From positions 9,364-73,363 of the forward strand of contig LNAC01001854.1 of the NCBI GenBank assembly GCA_002007465.1: a DNA stretch of 64,000 nucleotides, in the 5' to 3' direction. The position numbers and the translations under genes are program-made. Source of the stretch: Ailurus styani. Lineage: Eukaryota > Chordata > Mammalia > Carnivora > Ailuridae. Position 1 is the first letter of the stretch, and every line of letters begins with the position of its first letter. The notes under the pieces are model-generated. The model worked only from the letters and a program-made list of their open reading frames with translations, had not been told where the DNA came from and did no database searches. Positions 35,249 through 48,400 of the stretch are shown here, piece by piece.

Positions 35249-38200
35249 TAAAGATTTTATTTATTTGAGAGAGAGCTAGACAGAGAGCACATGAAAAGGG
35301 GAAAGGGTAGAGAGAGGGAGAAGCAGACTCCCTGCTGAGCAGGGAGCCTACTTCCACCAGTTATTTGTAAGTCACCACTTCTACTTAGTAATTGTTAAAA
35401 ACAATGCAGGAACAAACTCTGAAGTGTTTGATGTAAGTGTTTAGAATTTTCTCTCTCAAATAATCATGCTTAGCTCAGTTAGGGGGTGCCTGGGTGGCTC
35501 AGTGGATTAAAAAGCCTCTACCTTCAGCTCAGATCATGATCTCAGGGTCCTGGGATTGAGCCCCACATCGGGCTCTCTGCTCATCAGGGAGCCTGCTTCC
35601 TCCTCTCTCTCTGCCTGCCTCTCTGCCTACTTGTGATCTGATCTCTCTCTGTGTCAAATAAATAAATACAATCTTTAAAAAATTAAAAAAAAAGATTACC
35701 TCAGTTAGGTTGATATAAATGTTTGTGGTCAAAGCCTTAATGCTACAATAAGGAATTCAGGCTTAGAGAAGTGGGGTGCCCATTGCATGGGAGAAGACAG
35801 GGCCTTAGAATGTCACTGCTGATTGGATTGGACCCTATCCATTAGCAACAAAACCAGAACCTGGGTGTTAGATCACCCACGGTACCAGTTCTTAAACCTT
35901 CTCTGACAAATTTAGAGCTCTTGTCCTCTCTGATTAACGAGATAAGTCTAAAAATGCAAGGATCCCTAGAGTAGGTAACACTTTGAAATCACCCAAAGAT
36001 ATAAATGGGCTTTGTGGTAGAAGAGGAGAGGCAACAGAATTCCCAAGGCAAGGAGAAGAGACAGCATGAAGTGGAGAAAATCTAAGGCTCTAACCCTCTA
36101 TCATTACCAGCTAAATTTGCTGATACACTTTTTATGATTCTTCACTGAAAGCTCCAGAGTATAGTAACAAAGATTATTATTCTTTGATAAACATGTTCTC
36201 AAAGCAAAAAAAAAAACCTGACTCTGTTTTTTTCAGGCCTAATTTATATTGAAACTTTTTTTTATAGTAGGTGAATCTGTACTCTACTAGACAACATGCA
36301 GTCAAGATTTAAAAGATAAGCATGGCTTCAAATGACTTAAATGTGCCATTTTATTCATTCATTCTTTAGTGAATACCTGCTATGTGCAGAATTTTGTGTG
36401 GGACACTCAGATAAAATGGCTTTGTGCTCTATCCCTGTTATCAGTAAACTCTGAATCTACTGGTATGACAGGAAAAATAGTTAATTACAACCCACCTTGA
36501 TTAGTGCTATAATAGATATTTAATAAGGTGCTGTGGAGTTGGTAGAAAGCATTCCATTAAGACTAAGGTGAAGACTTGGGGCACCTGGGTGGCTCAGTCG
36601 ATTAAGTGTCTTGACTCTTGGTTTCAGCTTGGGTCATGATCTCAGAGTCACAGATTGAGCCCCAAGTCAGGCTCTGCACTGGGCGTAGAGACTGCTTAAG
36701 AATCTCTCTCTCTCACTCTTTCTCCCTCTCCCTCTGCCCCTCCCCTCAACTAGTGCGCACGCATGTGCTCTCTCTCAAAAAATAAAAACAAAAACAAAAT
36801 AAATAAATTGAAAGAATAAGGTGAAGACTTCTAAAAGGACCTGACTTATTTTATGTTTTGTTGTTTTAAAGATGGTGTGAACAAATGGCTATGTGGTTTG
36901 GGTAAAACGAGATTTGGGGACAAGAGTACAACTTCCCTAAATTTCCCAACTTCCCATGTGTCAAGATAGAAGATTCTCTATTGCTACAGCCTCTGTGTTC
37001 CAAGCTAGTTGCTCTTTGGGATCCATCCTCTAAGATATACTGCCTAGTATATATTGCTTCTTATAAGCCTATCGTTAAAAAATACTTAATTTTTGTGTAA
37101 ACATACTGTGTTATATTAGTTTCAGGTATACAGTATAGTGATTCAACAGTCCCATTATTACTCAGTGATAAGCCCATCTTTTTTTTTTTTAAAGATTTTA
37201 TTTATTTATTTGACAGAGAGAGAGAGATTACAAATAAGCAGAGAGGCAGGCAGAGAGAGAGGGGGAAGTAGGCTCCCCGCTGAGCAGGGAGCCCAATGCG
37301 GGGCTCGATCCCAGGACCCTGAGATCATGACCTGAGCCGAAGGCAGAGGCTTTAACCCACTGAGCCACCCAGGTGCCCCAATAAGCCCATCTTTTAAAAG
37401 TAAAAGTATTCCCTCAAATCTTAGTTAATACACATATTCTTATGCCAATGGCTAATCTTTCTGTTCTGAGGAGCTGTTCCCTCCTTCAGCTCACTCAGGA
37501 GTATATGAGAGCAAACAGCTGAGAGCAGGGCTTATACTGTGTGTAGTTAATGTTTCATGATGTGGTGACTGTGGGGTGATTTGCTTCAATGGGAGATGAA
37601 TATAGTGTGATCTAGAAAGAAGTTCTGTTGTTTAGCTATTACTATATATTACTTCAGTGGATTAAATGGTGTGCATGTATACAATGTGGGGACAGTATTA
37701 TCCACACCCTGGAATGTGGGGAGCATTCCAGGTCTGTCTACACAATTGTCAGAGACATGCTATACCTTGGTTCAGAAAATTAAGGAAAATCCTTTCACTG
37801 TAATAGAGTAGTATTTAAAGGAAATCTAGATTAGTGCATTGTAACTTGTGCATGCTTGATTAATCACTTGTCCAAAAGAAGAAACCTAAAATAGTTTAGA
37901 TACACATTTATTTCGGAAAATTTGAAAATATTTGAGGGAAAGGGGGCTCCATCTAGTGTAGTGTGCTGTAGTTTCAGGGCAGCTATGTAGCCTAATGCTT
38001 ATAGGGTACTTTTTCTTGCCAGTTGACTGTCTAAAACGAGCGTCATCATTCCAGAGTCAGTATTCACAGCCTGGGTAGCTCAGGAGGACGTTCAGTTGCT
38101 CCTTCGTTTATCCATCACGTATTTCCTGAGCACCAGCTATGTGCCAGGCACAGTGCCAACCACCTGAAGGAATGCTGTTCTCTAGGAATAGCAATGCAGA

Positions 38201-39413
38201 AGGAGAAGGAGACAGAGACACAGAGCTAACTCTGACATGGGAAAGTACACTGTAACATAATGACCAGAGACTTATGGTGATGACATTAATTTTGTGTACA
38301 ATGGGGTTGATATTTGAAGTCAGTTTGGAGGAAAACAGGTTAGATTTCTACCTCTCATCAAATAGATAAATAAATTCCAGACAGATTAAAGATTTAATTC
38401 TTTTTTTAACGATATAAACAAAATCACTAGAAGAGAAAAAAAGAGCAGTTTACAACTGTTTGGAGTGGAAGTCCATTCTTAGAAAAATGCCAATGCTAAA
38501 AAAGCCTTTAAGGAAATGATTGACAAATTTAACTAAATACAGCTGAAGATGAGATAAACAACCTGGTACATCAGAGGTGCTTGTGAAATTTCCTAGTAGA
38601 AAAATGTTTAGATAGAAATACCACATGCTGAAATGATGTTTGACCTACTATGCAGTCATTCTTGTAGTCTGTGACAACACTGAAGATGAGCAAACTGGGT
38701 AAAATATTTATATGAAGGGTAATATTCTTAACATACCAAGATCTCTTCCAAATCAAAAAGAATGAAAAATACCCAATAGAAAAGGGAACAAATGGAAAAA
38801 TTTATAGAACATACAAGTAGCCATTAAATATATGGGAAAGTGTTCAACCATAAAATATTTGAATACCGTGGTTTAAAACTAAGATAAACTATCATTTTGA
38901 CTCAAGAGAGTAACAAAAAAGGCCTATGCACTATTAATGCTAATGTAAATTAGTCCACTATTTCTGCAGAAAACATATTCTCTTTGATCCAGCAAGTCTA
39001 GGAAATTATTCTGCTGAAATCATTGTACACTGTCCAGGGATGTTTATTGAATTGATTTTGAAATTACAAAAAGTTGGGAACTACCTTCATCAAGGGATAG
39101 GTATTAAATAGGGTAAGAAGGTATCTTATTGGGTGAAGTGCTCAGCTTTGGTGCTCATTACCTTCTAATTCATTTCAAATCCATCTGTTTTTACTTTGTA
39201 GAAATTCTTGAAGTTTCTTTTCCACTGTGGCATCTTTTTTTATTTTCCAGTAGTGAGTGCTACAGATATTTTTAGGGGCTTTATATTTCTTCAGTCATTT
39301 CAACATTGAAATGTAGAATATATGCATAGACTCAGTTTATCATCTTGAAACTGGAACACCACAGTACTAAATTTTAACAAGTAGGACACCAAACAGATAT
39401 AGGTAGATAGATG

Positions 39414-39464
<51 letters not shown>

Positions 39465-42400
39465 TAGATATATGTAGTTTATGAACCCATTTATATAAAT
39501 ATATGTACATATTGATATATGTGTGTAATATGGGTACATATTTATGTATATGTATATACTTTTAAAAATCTGTAGCCCTGTACTTCAGGTGTTTTTTAGG
39601 ACTCACACAATAAATTACACTTCTTCAATATATACCAAAGTGCAAGAGTTGAATTATGAGAGTAAACAGGACCATTCACTGGGAGCACATGGTTTAAATT
39701 TTTCATAAAATTCATATAATCAGAAAAATCAATAAAGACATTTCCATTTTGATGAGAAATACTTGAAGGTGGGAATGTAGTAGGAGATGTGAGGTCCTGA
39801 ATTTTAAAACTTTAGCCAGTTTGTTTTGTTTTTATCACACAGGAAGCATTTGTCTCTTTGTGTTCTTTTATGAATTTTACAGAGCCATGCAAGTTGTACA
39901 TTTGACAGCACAAGAACAAAGTCAGTTTTTAGAATGTTGCTGAGCAGATCTGCAAAGATTTGCTTTCAAATCTCTCAGTGCCCCCAAATCTAAGTCATCA
40001 TTGGTTAGCTTGTTTTCCTACAGGTCTATTAAGTAAGTTTTCCCTGGCCACTTTTCTTCTGGAAAGATTAGAAATTAGTGGGGCTTTAGTCAGGGGAAAT
40101 AAAGGGACCAAAAAGGAAAGCATTGATTCTTCTTGCCTGACTGATTCATCAATTTATGTCTTACAGGCTTATTTCCATCTGGGTATCAATGAAAAATTAG
40201 GACTCTCCGGAAGGCCAGATAGGCCCATTGGCTGCCTCGGTACATCAAAGGTGCTCATAAAATTTCTTTGTGGAGCAGAGTTCAGATTATAATACCACAG
40301 AATGAAATGATGTTTGACCTGTTATGTATCCAGTCTCACATTTCATTATATACTTGGGCTAATTATCTGAATTATTATTTCTACAAGTAGATCTTATGGT
40401 TTGTTTTGTGTGATATCACAGAAGTCTTCTAGGAGAGAATAAACATCTCACTGCTATATGATTTCTGAACACTGTAGGGTACCTGATTATGACAGTATTT
40501 ATTCAGAGACTTTTTCTATCACAGTAGAGGTGGACTACTCTTTGGTATACTGATCTTACTGATTCAATCAAGAAACTTTGAAATTTTTTCATCAGTTTTA
40601 ATTTTTATTAGGACTTACGCTATTGTACCTTTGCCTTTGGTCCTGTTTTGTACTTTTTTAAATTATCTCTTACAGATTTATCGCATTCTAGGAAAGACTG
40701 TGGTTTGTTACCCTATCATCTTCGACCTAAGTGATTTCTACATGTCTCAAGATGTTTTACTGCTGATAGATGACATAAAGGTAGCTTTAGCACCCCTTTT
40801 TATTGAAATTGGATGACTGTGTTTCTACTGATTTTATCATATGTTATTAAATTGAGTGTTTCTGGGTGTCTGTGACACTGGGTTAACACAGTGTAAAATA
40901 TGAAAGTCAAACAATGTCTGCATGACTTTAGAGAAAGAGTTAAATTGCTTGCAGCATTAGAAAATAGATGGAGTATGTCTTATATAAAGTTGTATGACTT
41001 TGCTTGATAGACCATTCTATAAATGGAATGAAAAGATACAGTTTATAAAGCAGAGGGGAAACCACTTGGAAACCATGTTCATATGACAGGAGTAGTTTAT
41101 CTCTTTTTGAACAAAAGTTGAGTTAGCAAAATAATTTTATTTATGAAGAATGTCAGGTAAAACCTCAGCTAACTCATAACATCTCGTCAGTTAAAATCTC
41201 CTCCACTCCTTTTTCCATTTGCAGAGTAGAGAAGCTTAGAGTCATGGTTTAGAACATGAAGTCTGGAGCCAGATTACATTTGTTAAGATCTTGGCTCTAC
41301 TCTTTATTTACCAGCTGTGTGATCTTGGGCAAGTTACTTAACTTCTCTGTGTCTCTCTTTTCTCATCTGTATAACTGAGTAATAACAGAGATATTCTGAG
41401 AATTAAATGAGTTAATGTATGTAAAACACTCAGAATAGTGCCTGACATATGATAAAGTGTTATGTAGGTCTTGATATGATGATGACAATGATGATGGCAA
41501 CAGTAGAAATTGAATCAAAAAAGAATTCTCCATATTTCTGATGGTCTATATAGATACAGTCTAGTTTCTTCTACCTGCTGTAATAAATGCACAGTAATGT
41601 GGGATGAGGATTAATCTTCTGGATGACAACCTTGGATTAATTTTTCCTCCCTGGGACCATTCTTTTTTCTTCTTCTTTAAATATTTATTTTAATTTCAGT
41701 TAGTTAACATACAGTGTTATATTAGTTTCAGATGTACAATATAGTGATTCAACAGTTCCATACATCACCTGGCGCTTCACAAGTGCCCTCCTTAATGTCC
41801 ATTACCCACTTCATCCTCCCACCCACCACTCCTCTGGTAACCATCAGTTTGTTCTCTATAGTTACTGTTTCTTGACTTCTCTTTCTCTCTCTTGTTTTTT
41901 TTCCTCCAGGGACTGTTCTTAAACTGTATTCGTTAGGCCACCCAAAAGGAAGCAGTTTTAAAATATATATAATCTGATTACTTTTAAGACCAAAGTTTAA
42001 AATCAATAAAGTTGCAAACTTAACTTTGTATACATGTTTGCATCAGAACATTTCTACCCCTAGTAGTTTATATTATCCAGGGTTTGACTGTGAATTATCT
42101 TGATATATCAGAGTTTTGTTGGCTCTTTGCCACAAATGGTTAAACATCCTGATCAGCTCAGATATAGTGCCATTACATTCTGCCTCATTCTTATGTTTTG
42201 ATAGAATGCACTACAGTTCATTAAGCAATACTGGAAAATGCATGGACGTCCAATTTTCCTTGTTCTCATCCGGGAAGACAATATACGGTAGGTTGATGAA
42301 AGAAGTGAGGTGCACGCATCTCACCCCCTTTGACACTGTGAACCCTTTAGAAGCAGGCCCTCCTACTATTTTTATGTCTCTGTCAGTGTGTGGCAAAGAG

Positions 42401-45400
42401 ACTTGCATATGTGAAGGATACTTAATATTAGATTTTTTATTTCTCATTCTGTTATTAATAATGTACCTTTTGTTTGTTTATATTTTTTAGAGGTAGCCGA
42501 TTCAACCCCATATTAGATATGTTGGCAGCCTTTAAAAAGGGAATCGTTGGAGGAGTCAAAGTTCATGTTGATCGTCTACAGGTAATCTTCTGAATTTCAG
42601 TGTGTTTCTGTTTCAGGACAATTAATACACAGATATAGCCATATTTCTTAATATATGTTCTGTTTAAGGTTTTTGTCTTAAGATTTATTCTGTGCCTGCC
42701 TTCCTATTCCTGTTGTAACCATCCTGTTTATTTTATCCCTCCGATCTTGTGCTTGACCAATTGCAGTGGTTTCCCAACCAGAATTTTAGACTTTAATAGG
42801 TTATCTCCATCCTCTGTTCTGCAGTTGAGGAAGCTGGGGTCCAGGGTGGTGAAGATTCCTGCCTAACTCCCTGATCCAAGTTACCTAACTCCCTGGTCCA
42901 GTATTCTTCCCCCTGCTTCACAGTAACATCCAACCTGGAGAGGATCTTTGTTTGATTCAGGACCTCACAGCATTATCTTCATAACTCCTAAATGACAGAA
43001 GCCCCTTGTGATTCGCTATTAGCCAGAACAGCCTCCCCGCCCACAGTTATCTTCTTCTAAACACTCTGTGCTTCAGCGAGCCCAAGTTAATTACTGTGTT
43101 CTCACTTTGTAAGGTTCTGCCTCTCTGCTAATGGCATTTCCTCTACCTGGAATATCCTTCATTTTTTCAAGATGTTTACACTTTAAAATCTTACCAAACT
43201 CTAAGACCAGTTCTGCAAAATCACCTAGACCAAAAATAACACTACTTTTGGAACATCCTCTTATGACCTTTAACATTAATTACTCAGATTATAGTCTGTC
43301 GTAGACTTAAGTGCCTTATTTTCTACAAAAAAAAAATTGTGATTATCTCATAGAGTCTTTCATATAGTAGTTTCTCAATATTGAGTAAGAAAGAGGAAAA
43401 TTTACAGAGGGACCTATGTAGGTAAATGTTACAAGTGTCATGTTTACATACTCATTCTACTAGTGCTTGTGTTTTGTATACTTGATTGGTTTTTAACTAA
43501 ATTTTAAAAATCTTTTTCCCCTTATTTTCTATCACTTTCTGTTGCTATTTTCCTTTTGTCATGCTTTCTGGAAAAATTTCTTTCATATTTATCATGCAGC
43601 TTCTCTGTTAAGTTTTATTATTTTGACTATCATGTTTTTAATTCTCCCTTTTCATAGTATCATGTTCTTATTTTCTGGACATTATATTTTATCTTTCTGA
43701 GATTATTTACTAGAGAGTTTTTGAAATTTTCTTCTCTGCCTGATCTCTTTCAGGGTCCTTTCCTTGTTTTTTTGTGCTCAGTCTTTCATGTTGGAGGCAT
43801 TTGTCAGATGTGTGGTAATCTTTAGCTATCCATTCATTTTTAAGAGTGAAAGAATAAGTTTATTGGAAGCTCTATGTTTGGGAAAAAGGATTCTTGTCAC
43901 AATGATGTCATTTATCGAGTAGTCTGGTAGCAAGGGCTCTTTTTGTTGGGGGAAATCCCAGGTGCCAATATCTGGAGGTTTTTTCTCCTAGGCCCTTCAG
44001 TTTCCAAAATAAACATCTAACCTCCTGCCTGAAGGAATATGTTTTGCTTTCATATCCTGAGTACAGGGTTGGGAAAGGAGCCAGGGAGTTACGCTGTGTC
44101 TCCTGTTCTCTGCTGTGTCTGCTGCTCTCTGCCCTATCCCTCCCTTGCGTAGAGAATCTTTCACCAGAGAATAAACTTCTTTTCATTTTTTAAAACTGAA
44201 ACTTTATAGTTATTAAACAACAACCCTTCATCCCCCTACTCTAGCCTTTGTCTTCTCTTTAATATAGTAAATGAAAATGACACCTATTATGCTTCTCTCT
44301 TTATTTCAAGCCCTTTCAGATTTCCTTAGCCCATGTTCCACAGTCTCTTTCATCACTGGGCCTCAACCTCCCTTCCTCCCTCATCACCCGGGATCTTTCC
44401 ATGCAGCTCATTCCCAGCCCAGCTTTCCACTCCCCAAGTATACTGGGTACTTTCAAAACCCCTGAATATAATTGGAATTTTTTTCCTGCTCATGATGTTA
44501 TTCTAGTCTATCCTTGCTTTTTCTTTTTTTTCCTTCTAAATACTTTAATTTTATAACTTAGGTCAATGTCACCTCTTTAGTGAAGTCTCCAAGGTTGGAA
44601 TTAATTTTACATTCTACTCTGTTTCTGTGGCATTTTGCTCGAACCTTTGCTATAGCTCTTAATTTAAGTGTAGCTAGTTTCTTGTGTATGCTTCTCTCTG
44701 TGGATTGAAAACTTTTTCAGGCCAAGCTTGAGTCACCTCTGAATTCCCAGAGTACTCTGCTCACTACTATTTTCTCTTAGGAAAGGTATGAATATTGGTT
44801 CATTGATTCAATATATATTGATTGAGCTCCCTCTCTAGGCACCGGGGATAGAATGGTGAAAAAAATATAAAAGGTCCCTGATGTTATGGGACTTATTCTA
44901 GTGGGGGAGCCAAACCAAAAACAAAGCCAGGGAGCGATGCAGGATGATAGACTGGAGTGCAATCTTAGGTAGGATGTCCAGCTGGAAAGGACCTTGGTGG
45001 GATATAATTAAGTATCACAGAGCAAGATACCTTTTTGAACATTATATATAACAATGTTAAGTCATTTAATTACCATCAGAAGTGAAGTATTAATGCCTAC
45101 TAAGTTAATTGTAAGTGTAATGTTTTTTATAAAACTAATTTAGGAGCCTTTGTTAACCAACTGAATTTTTTTTTATCAAAAGCTCTAGAGACTATTAATG
45201 GAATTTAGCATTTGCTTATTCACATTTACCGTATGGGCTTAGAGTGGGTAGGCTAATAATAGAAAATATTAAATCAAAATTATTTTTCTTATGTTTTCAG
45301 TATTAGCTATTAGATTTGAGCATCAAATAATTCTTGACTCTTCTCTCTCTTTTATATCCCACATTATTACAATCCATTATCAATTCTGGTTTTCTCTACC

Positions 45401-48400
45401 CTCAGATTATATCCAGAATCTAACCACTTTCCATCACCTCTAACACTAACATCACAGCTCAGGTTACCATCATGCCTTGCCTAGATTTTTACAGTAGTCT
45501 CCTAAATTCCCACTGGCCATAAGACAGTTAGCATCTTCTTACTATACCTGCTCATAAGGTAGTTAGATTATATCACATATCATAAGCCTCTACTGACTTT
45601 CTCTCTTATACAAAATGAAAACAAACCAAAGTCCTTCCAATGGTCTTTGTACTGTCCATGGTCTGGATCTTTTTTTCTGATCTCATTTCCTACCACTCTG
45701 TCCTGTCTACTGTATTCCATCCACATTCTTCTCCTTACTGATCCTAAAACACACGAGGCGTGCTTCTGCTTCAGGAACTTTGCACTTCAGGGACTCAGCC
45801 CTGCACATTCTTCCTTAAGATCTATCATGTTGACTATAGTCCTTCCTATAGTTCTTCCTTCAGCTTCCACATACATGTCACTCTATGAGAGGAAGTCTTT
45901 TCTGATCAACTGTATAAAAGGGCAAACCTGCCTCCTCCTACTACTCTACCCCAACATTTCTCATCCTCCACCTTTCTTATTTCTCCTTTGTACTTAACAT
46001 CATCTGATATAACATATTGAGTTTTTTGTTTGTTTATATTGTCTTCTTCCTACACACAGCTACGGTCAATTTCAAGAGGGCAAGGATTTTGTGTACTTTA
46101 TTCTTGCTTTATCCTTAATACCTAGAAGAGTACCTGGAATATGATAGGTGTTCAGTAAATATTTTTCTAACAAATTAGTCAACCAGAAAGCAAAATGTAT
46201 ATATCTGAGCTTGAATCTTAGGAAATACCACTCAATGGACTTTTATTACGCTCAACACTGCTCTCTACCTAGGCACAGGCTGCTCTCAGACCCTGACTGT
46301 TGCTACCACATGAAAATGTACAGATTGGTTGCATGTTTGGCCTTCCTCACTCAAACTCTGAAAGATGGCTTTAGTGTGATTGCTGGTAATATGTCCTAAC
46401 ATTTATAGTAGGTTATTTGTTGATGATCTACTTTGTTAATGAGTTTCCACTAGAGGAGAAGACAGTACAACTCTGGGTAGTTAGCCAACAAATGCAACAT
46501 TTCCTGTGTCATGTTGCTTCATATTTGAGAACAGTGAGAAAATTGAGAAAGTAATACATGTAAGACAGTTTTGATTGAAAAATTGCCTTATGTTTAAAAT
46601 AATAATTTATGGCTTATATTTTATGCAGTACATTTCTCAATTTTATCTGACAATTCATCAGATAATTAGAAGTGACACATATTGCTAAAAAACCATTGTG
46701 GGTTATCATTCATTTATGCTCTTCACCATGAACCACTGACAAATAAAAACTGTGTTTGAGTTTGGCCTTATTTAGTTTGCTAACCTATAATCAGGAACTA
46801 ATGAAAAATAAAATGACTGAATATGGGTTGCCAGAATGTAGAGAAGGACTGGCCTCAATAATCAACAACTTCCTGATCCTGAAAAATGGAGACTTGGCAG
46901 TATCCCGTCATTAGATAGCCCTGAAATATATTACAGTAACAGAATCCAAAGTGCAATTTCACATCATCTTTTCTCAAAACAATTTTAGTATTTCTTGTTT
47001 TTTTTATTTCAAACTATTTTTAACATGTTAGTAGGTACTGAATTTTAATTCTAGCTTAAAAATAAATGCCTACAGTTCTCAGAACAGTTTATCTCATGTT
47101 GACTTTCCTATTTTTTATGACCCATGAACTTGTACCATGATTTATATGTTCTTTTTAAGAGGGTTTTATTGTATATGAAAACCTCTGATTTTAGAATGCT
47201 CATTTAAGAAATGAAGAATTGTATGTACTTTTTAAAATAAACTGTTTTTGAATATTACATACTTACAGAAATGTATATGCACAGATCATAAGGGTATGGC
47301 TTCATGAATTTAAGAGTTGTGAATTTTTTCTCAATCACGTTCAGACACTAATATCTGGAGCTGTGGTAGAACAACTTGACTTCCTACGAATCAGTGACAC
47401 AGNAAAAAAAAAAAAAAACATGTTAGTAGGTACTAAATTTTAATTCTAGCTTAAAAATAAATGCCTACAGTTCTCAGAACAGTTTATCTCATGTTGACTT
47501 TCCTATTTTTTATGACCCATGAACTTGTACCATGATTTATATGTTCTTTTTAAGAGGGTTTTATTGTATATGAAAACCTCTGATTTTAGAATGCTCATTT
47601 AAGAAATGAAGAATTGTATGTACTTTTTAAAATAAACTGTTTTTGAATATTACATACTTACAGAAATGTATATGCACAGATCATAAGGGTATGGCTTCAT
47701 GAATTTAAGAGTTGTGAATTTTTTCTCAATCACGTTCAGACACTAATATCTGGAGCTGTGGTAGAACAACTTGACTTCCTACGAATCAGTGACACAGAAG
47801 AGTAAGTCCCTTTGGGTTATTATTAGAAAAACAGGAAACTAGAATTAGAAATGCAGGAAATCTGAAACTTTTTCTTTTAATTTCTAGGCTTCCAGAATTT
47901 AAAAGTTTTGAGGAACTAGAACTTCCCAAACATTCAAAAGTCAAACGACAAAGCAGTACCCCCAGTGCTCCTGAACTAGAACAGCAGCCAGATATTGCCA
48001 TTACTGAATGGAAGAACAAGACTACCCACGAAATTCTTCAAAAACTGAATGTAAGGAAGATGTAATTCCCACGTGGCTCTGAGTGAGGTTGGCAGAGCAG
48101 GAATTCTCAGGGCCAAGCCATATTTATTTTGTCCTCTCAAAGAAAGTAGATGGAAGTGCCTAGAAGTATATGGCCTCTCTATGGTAGAGGCAGTAACGAG
48201 AGGTTGTTCTCATGGTCTAACATTAGCATCGATGTCTTAAAGATGCTTAAGGAGGGTGGATGATTTGGGTTGCCTTGGGTATGAAGGTATATGAGCCATT
48301 AAAGAGTTTATGTCAGGAATAGTTGCTTGGGATCTCCAGACTTCTCATTTAGTCCTCTCCCATCCTTTTCCCAACTTGGATCTTCTCTCTTATTCCCTGT

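Larger units (their letters stand above)
34606..40166. other. PHKB intron between exons 17 and 18
   Basis: This 5.6-kb intron holds five Can-SINEs, L1 and L2 fragments and a (GATA)n array, each listed separately. No extra coding exon was seen. Confidence 0.8.
40781..42204. other. PHKB intron between exons 19 and 20
   Basis: This 1.4-kb intron contains one MIR and one antisense L1 end, listed separately. Nothing else is recognisable. Confidence 0.7.
42582..47739. other. PHKB intron between exons 21 and 22
   Basis: This 5.2-kb intron as assembled includes the 395-bp false repeat. It is dominated by weakly recognisable L2 and old L1 and has no Can-SINE. Stretches 43811-44580 and 46171-47020 hold nothing I can identify. 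Confidence 0.65.

Noticed and set aside
38494..38577. A second, upstream version of exon 18 as a further mutually exclusive exon
   Set aside because: Only the last 12 bases and the downstream intron match exon 18. The 72 bases before them are L1 sequence with stops in the needed frame.
39300..39539. Tyr/Ile/Ser/Leu repeat frame on the minus strand
   Set aside because: It is a translation of the (GATA)n microsatellite.
39960..40292. 110-residue open frame as an independent gene
   Set aside because: It is PHKB exon 18 extended by chance into both flanking introns. The AG and GT borders define the real exon.
42116..42490. 124-residue open frame
   Set aside because: It overlaps PHKB exon 20 in a different frame and continues into intron sequence.
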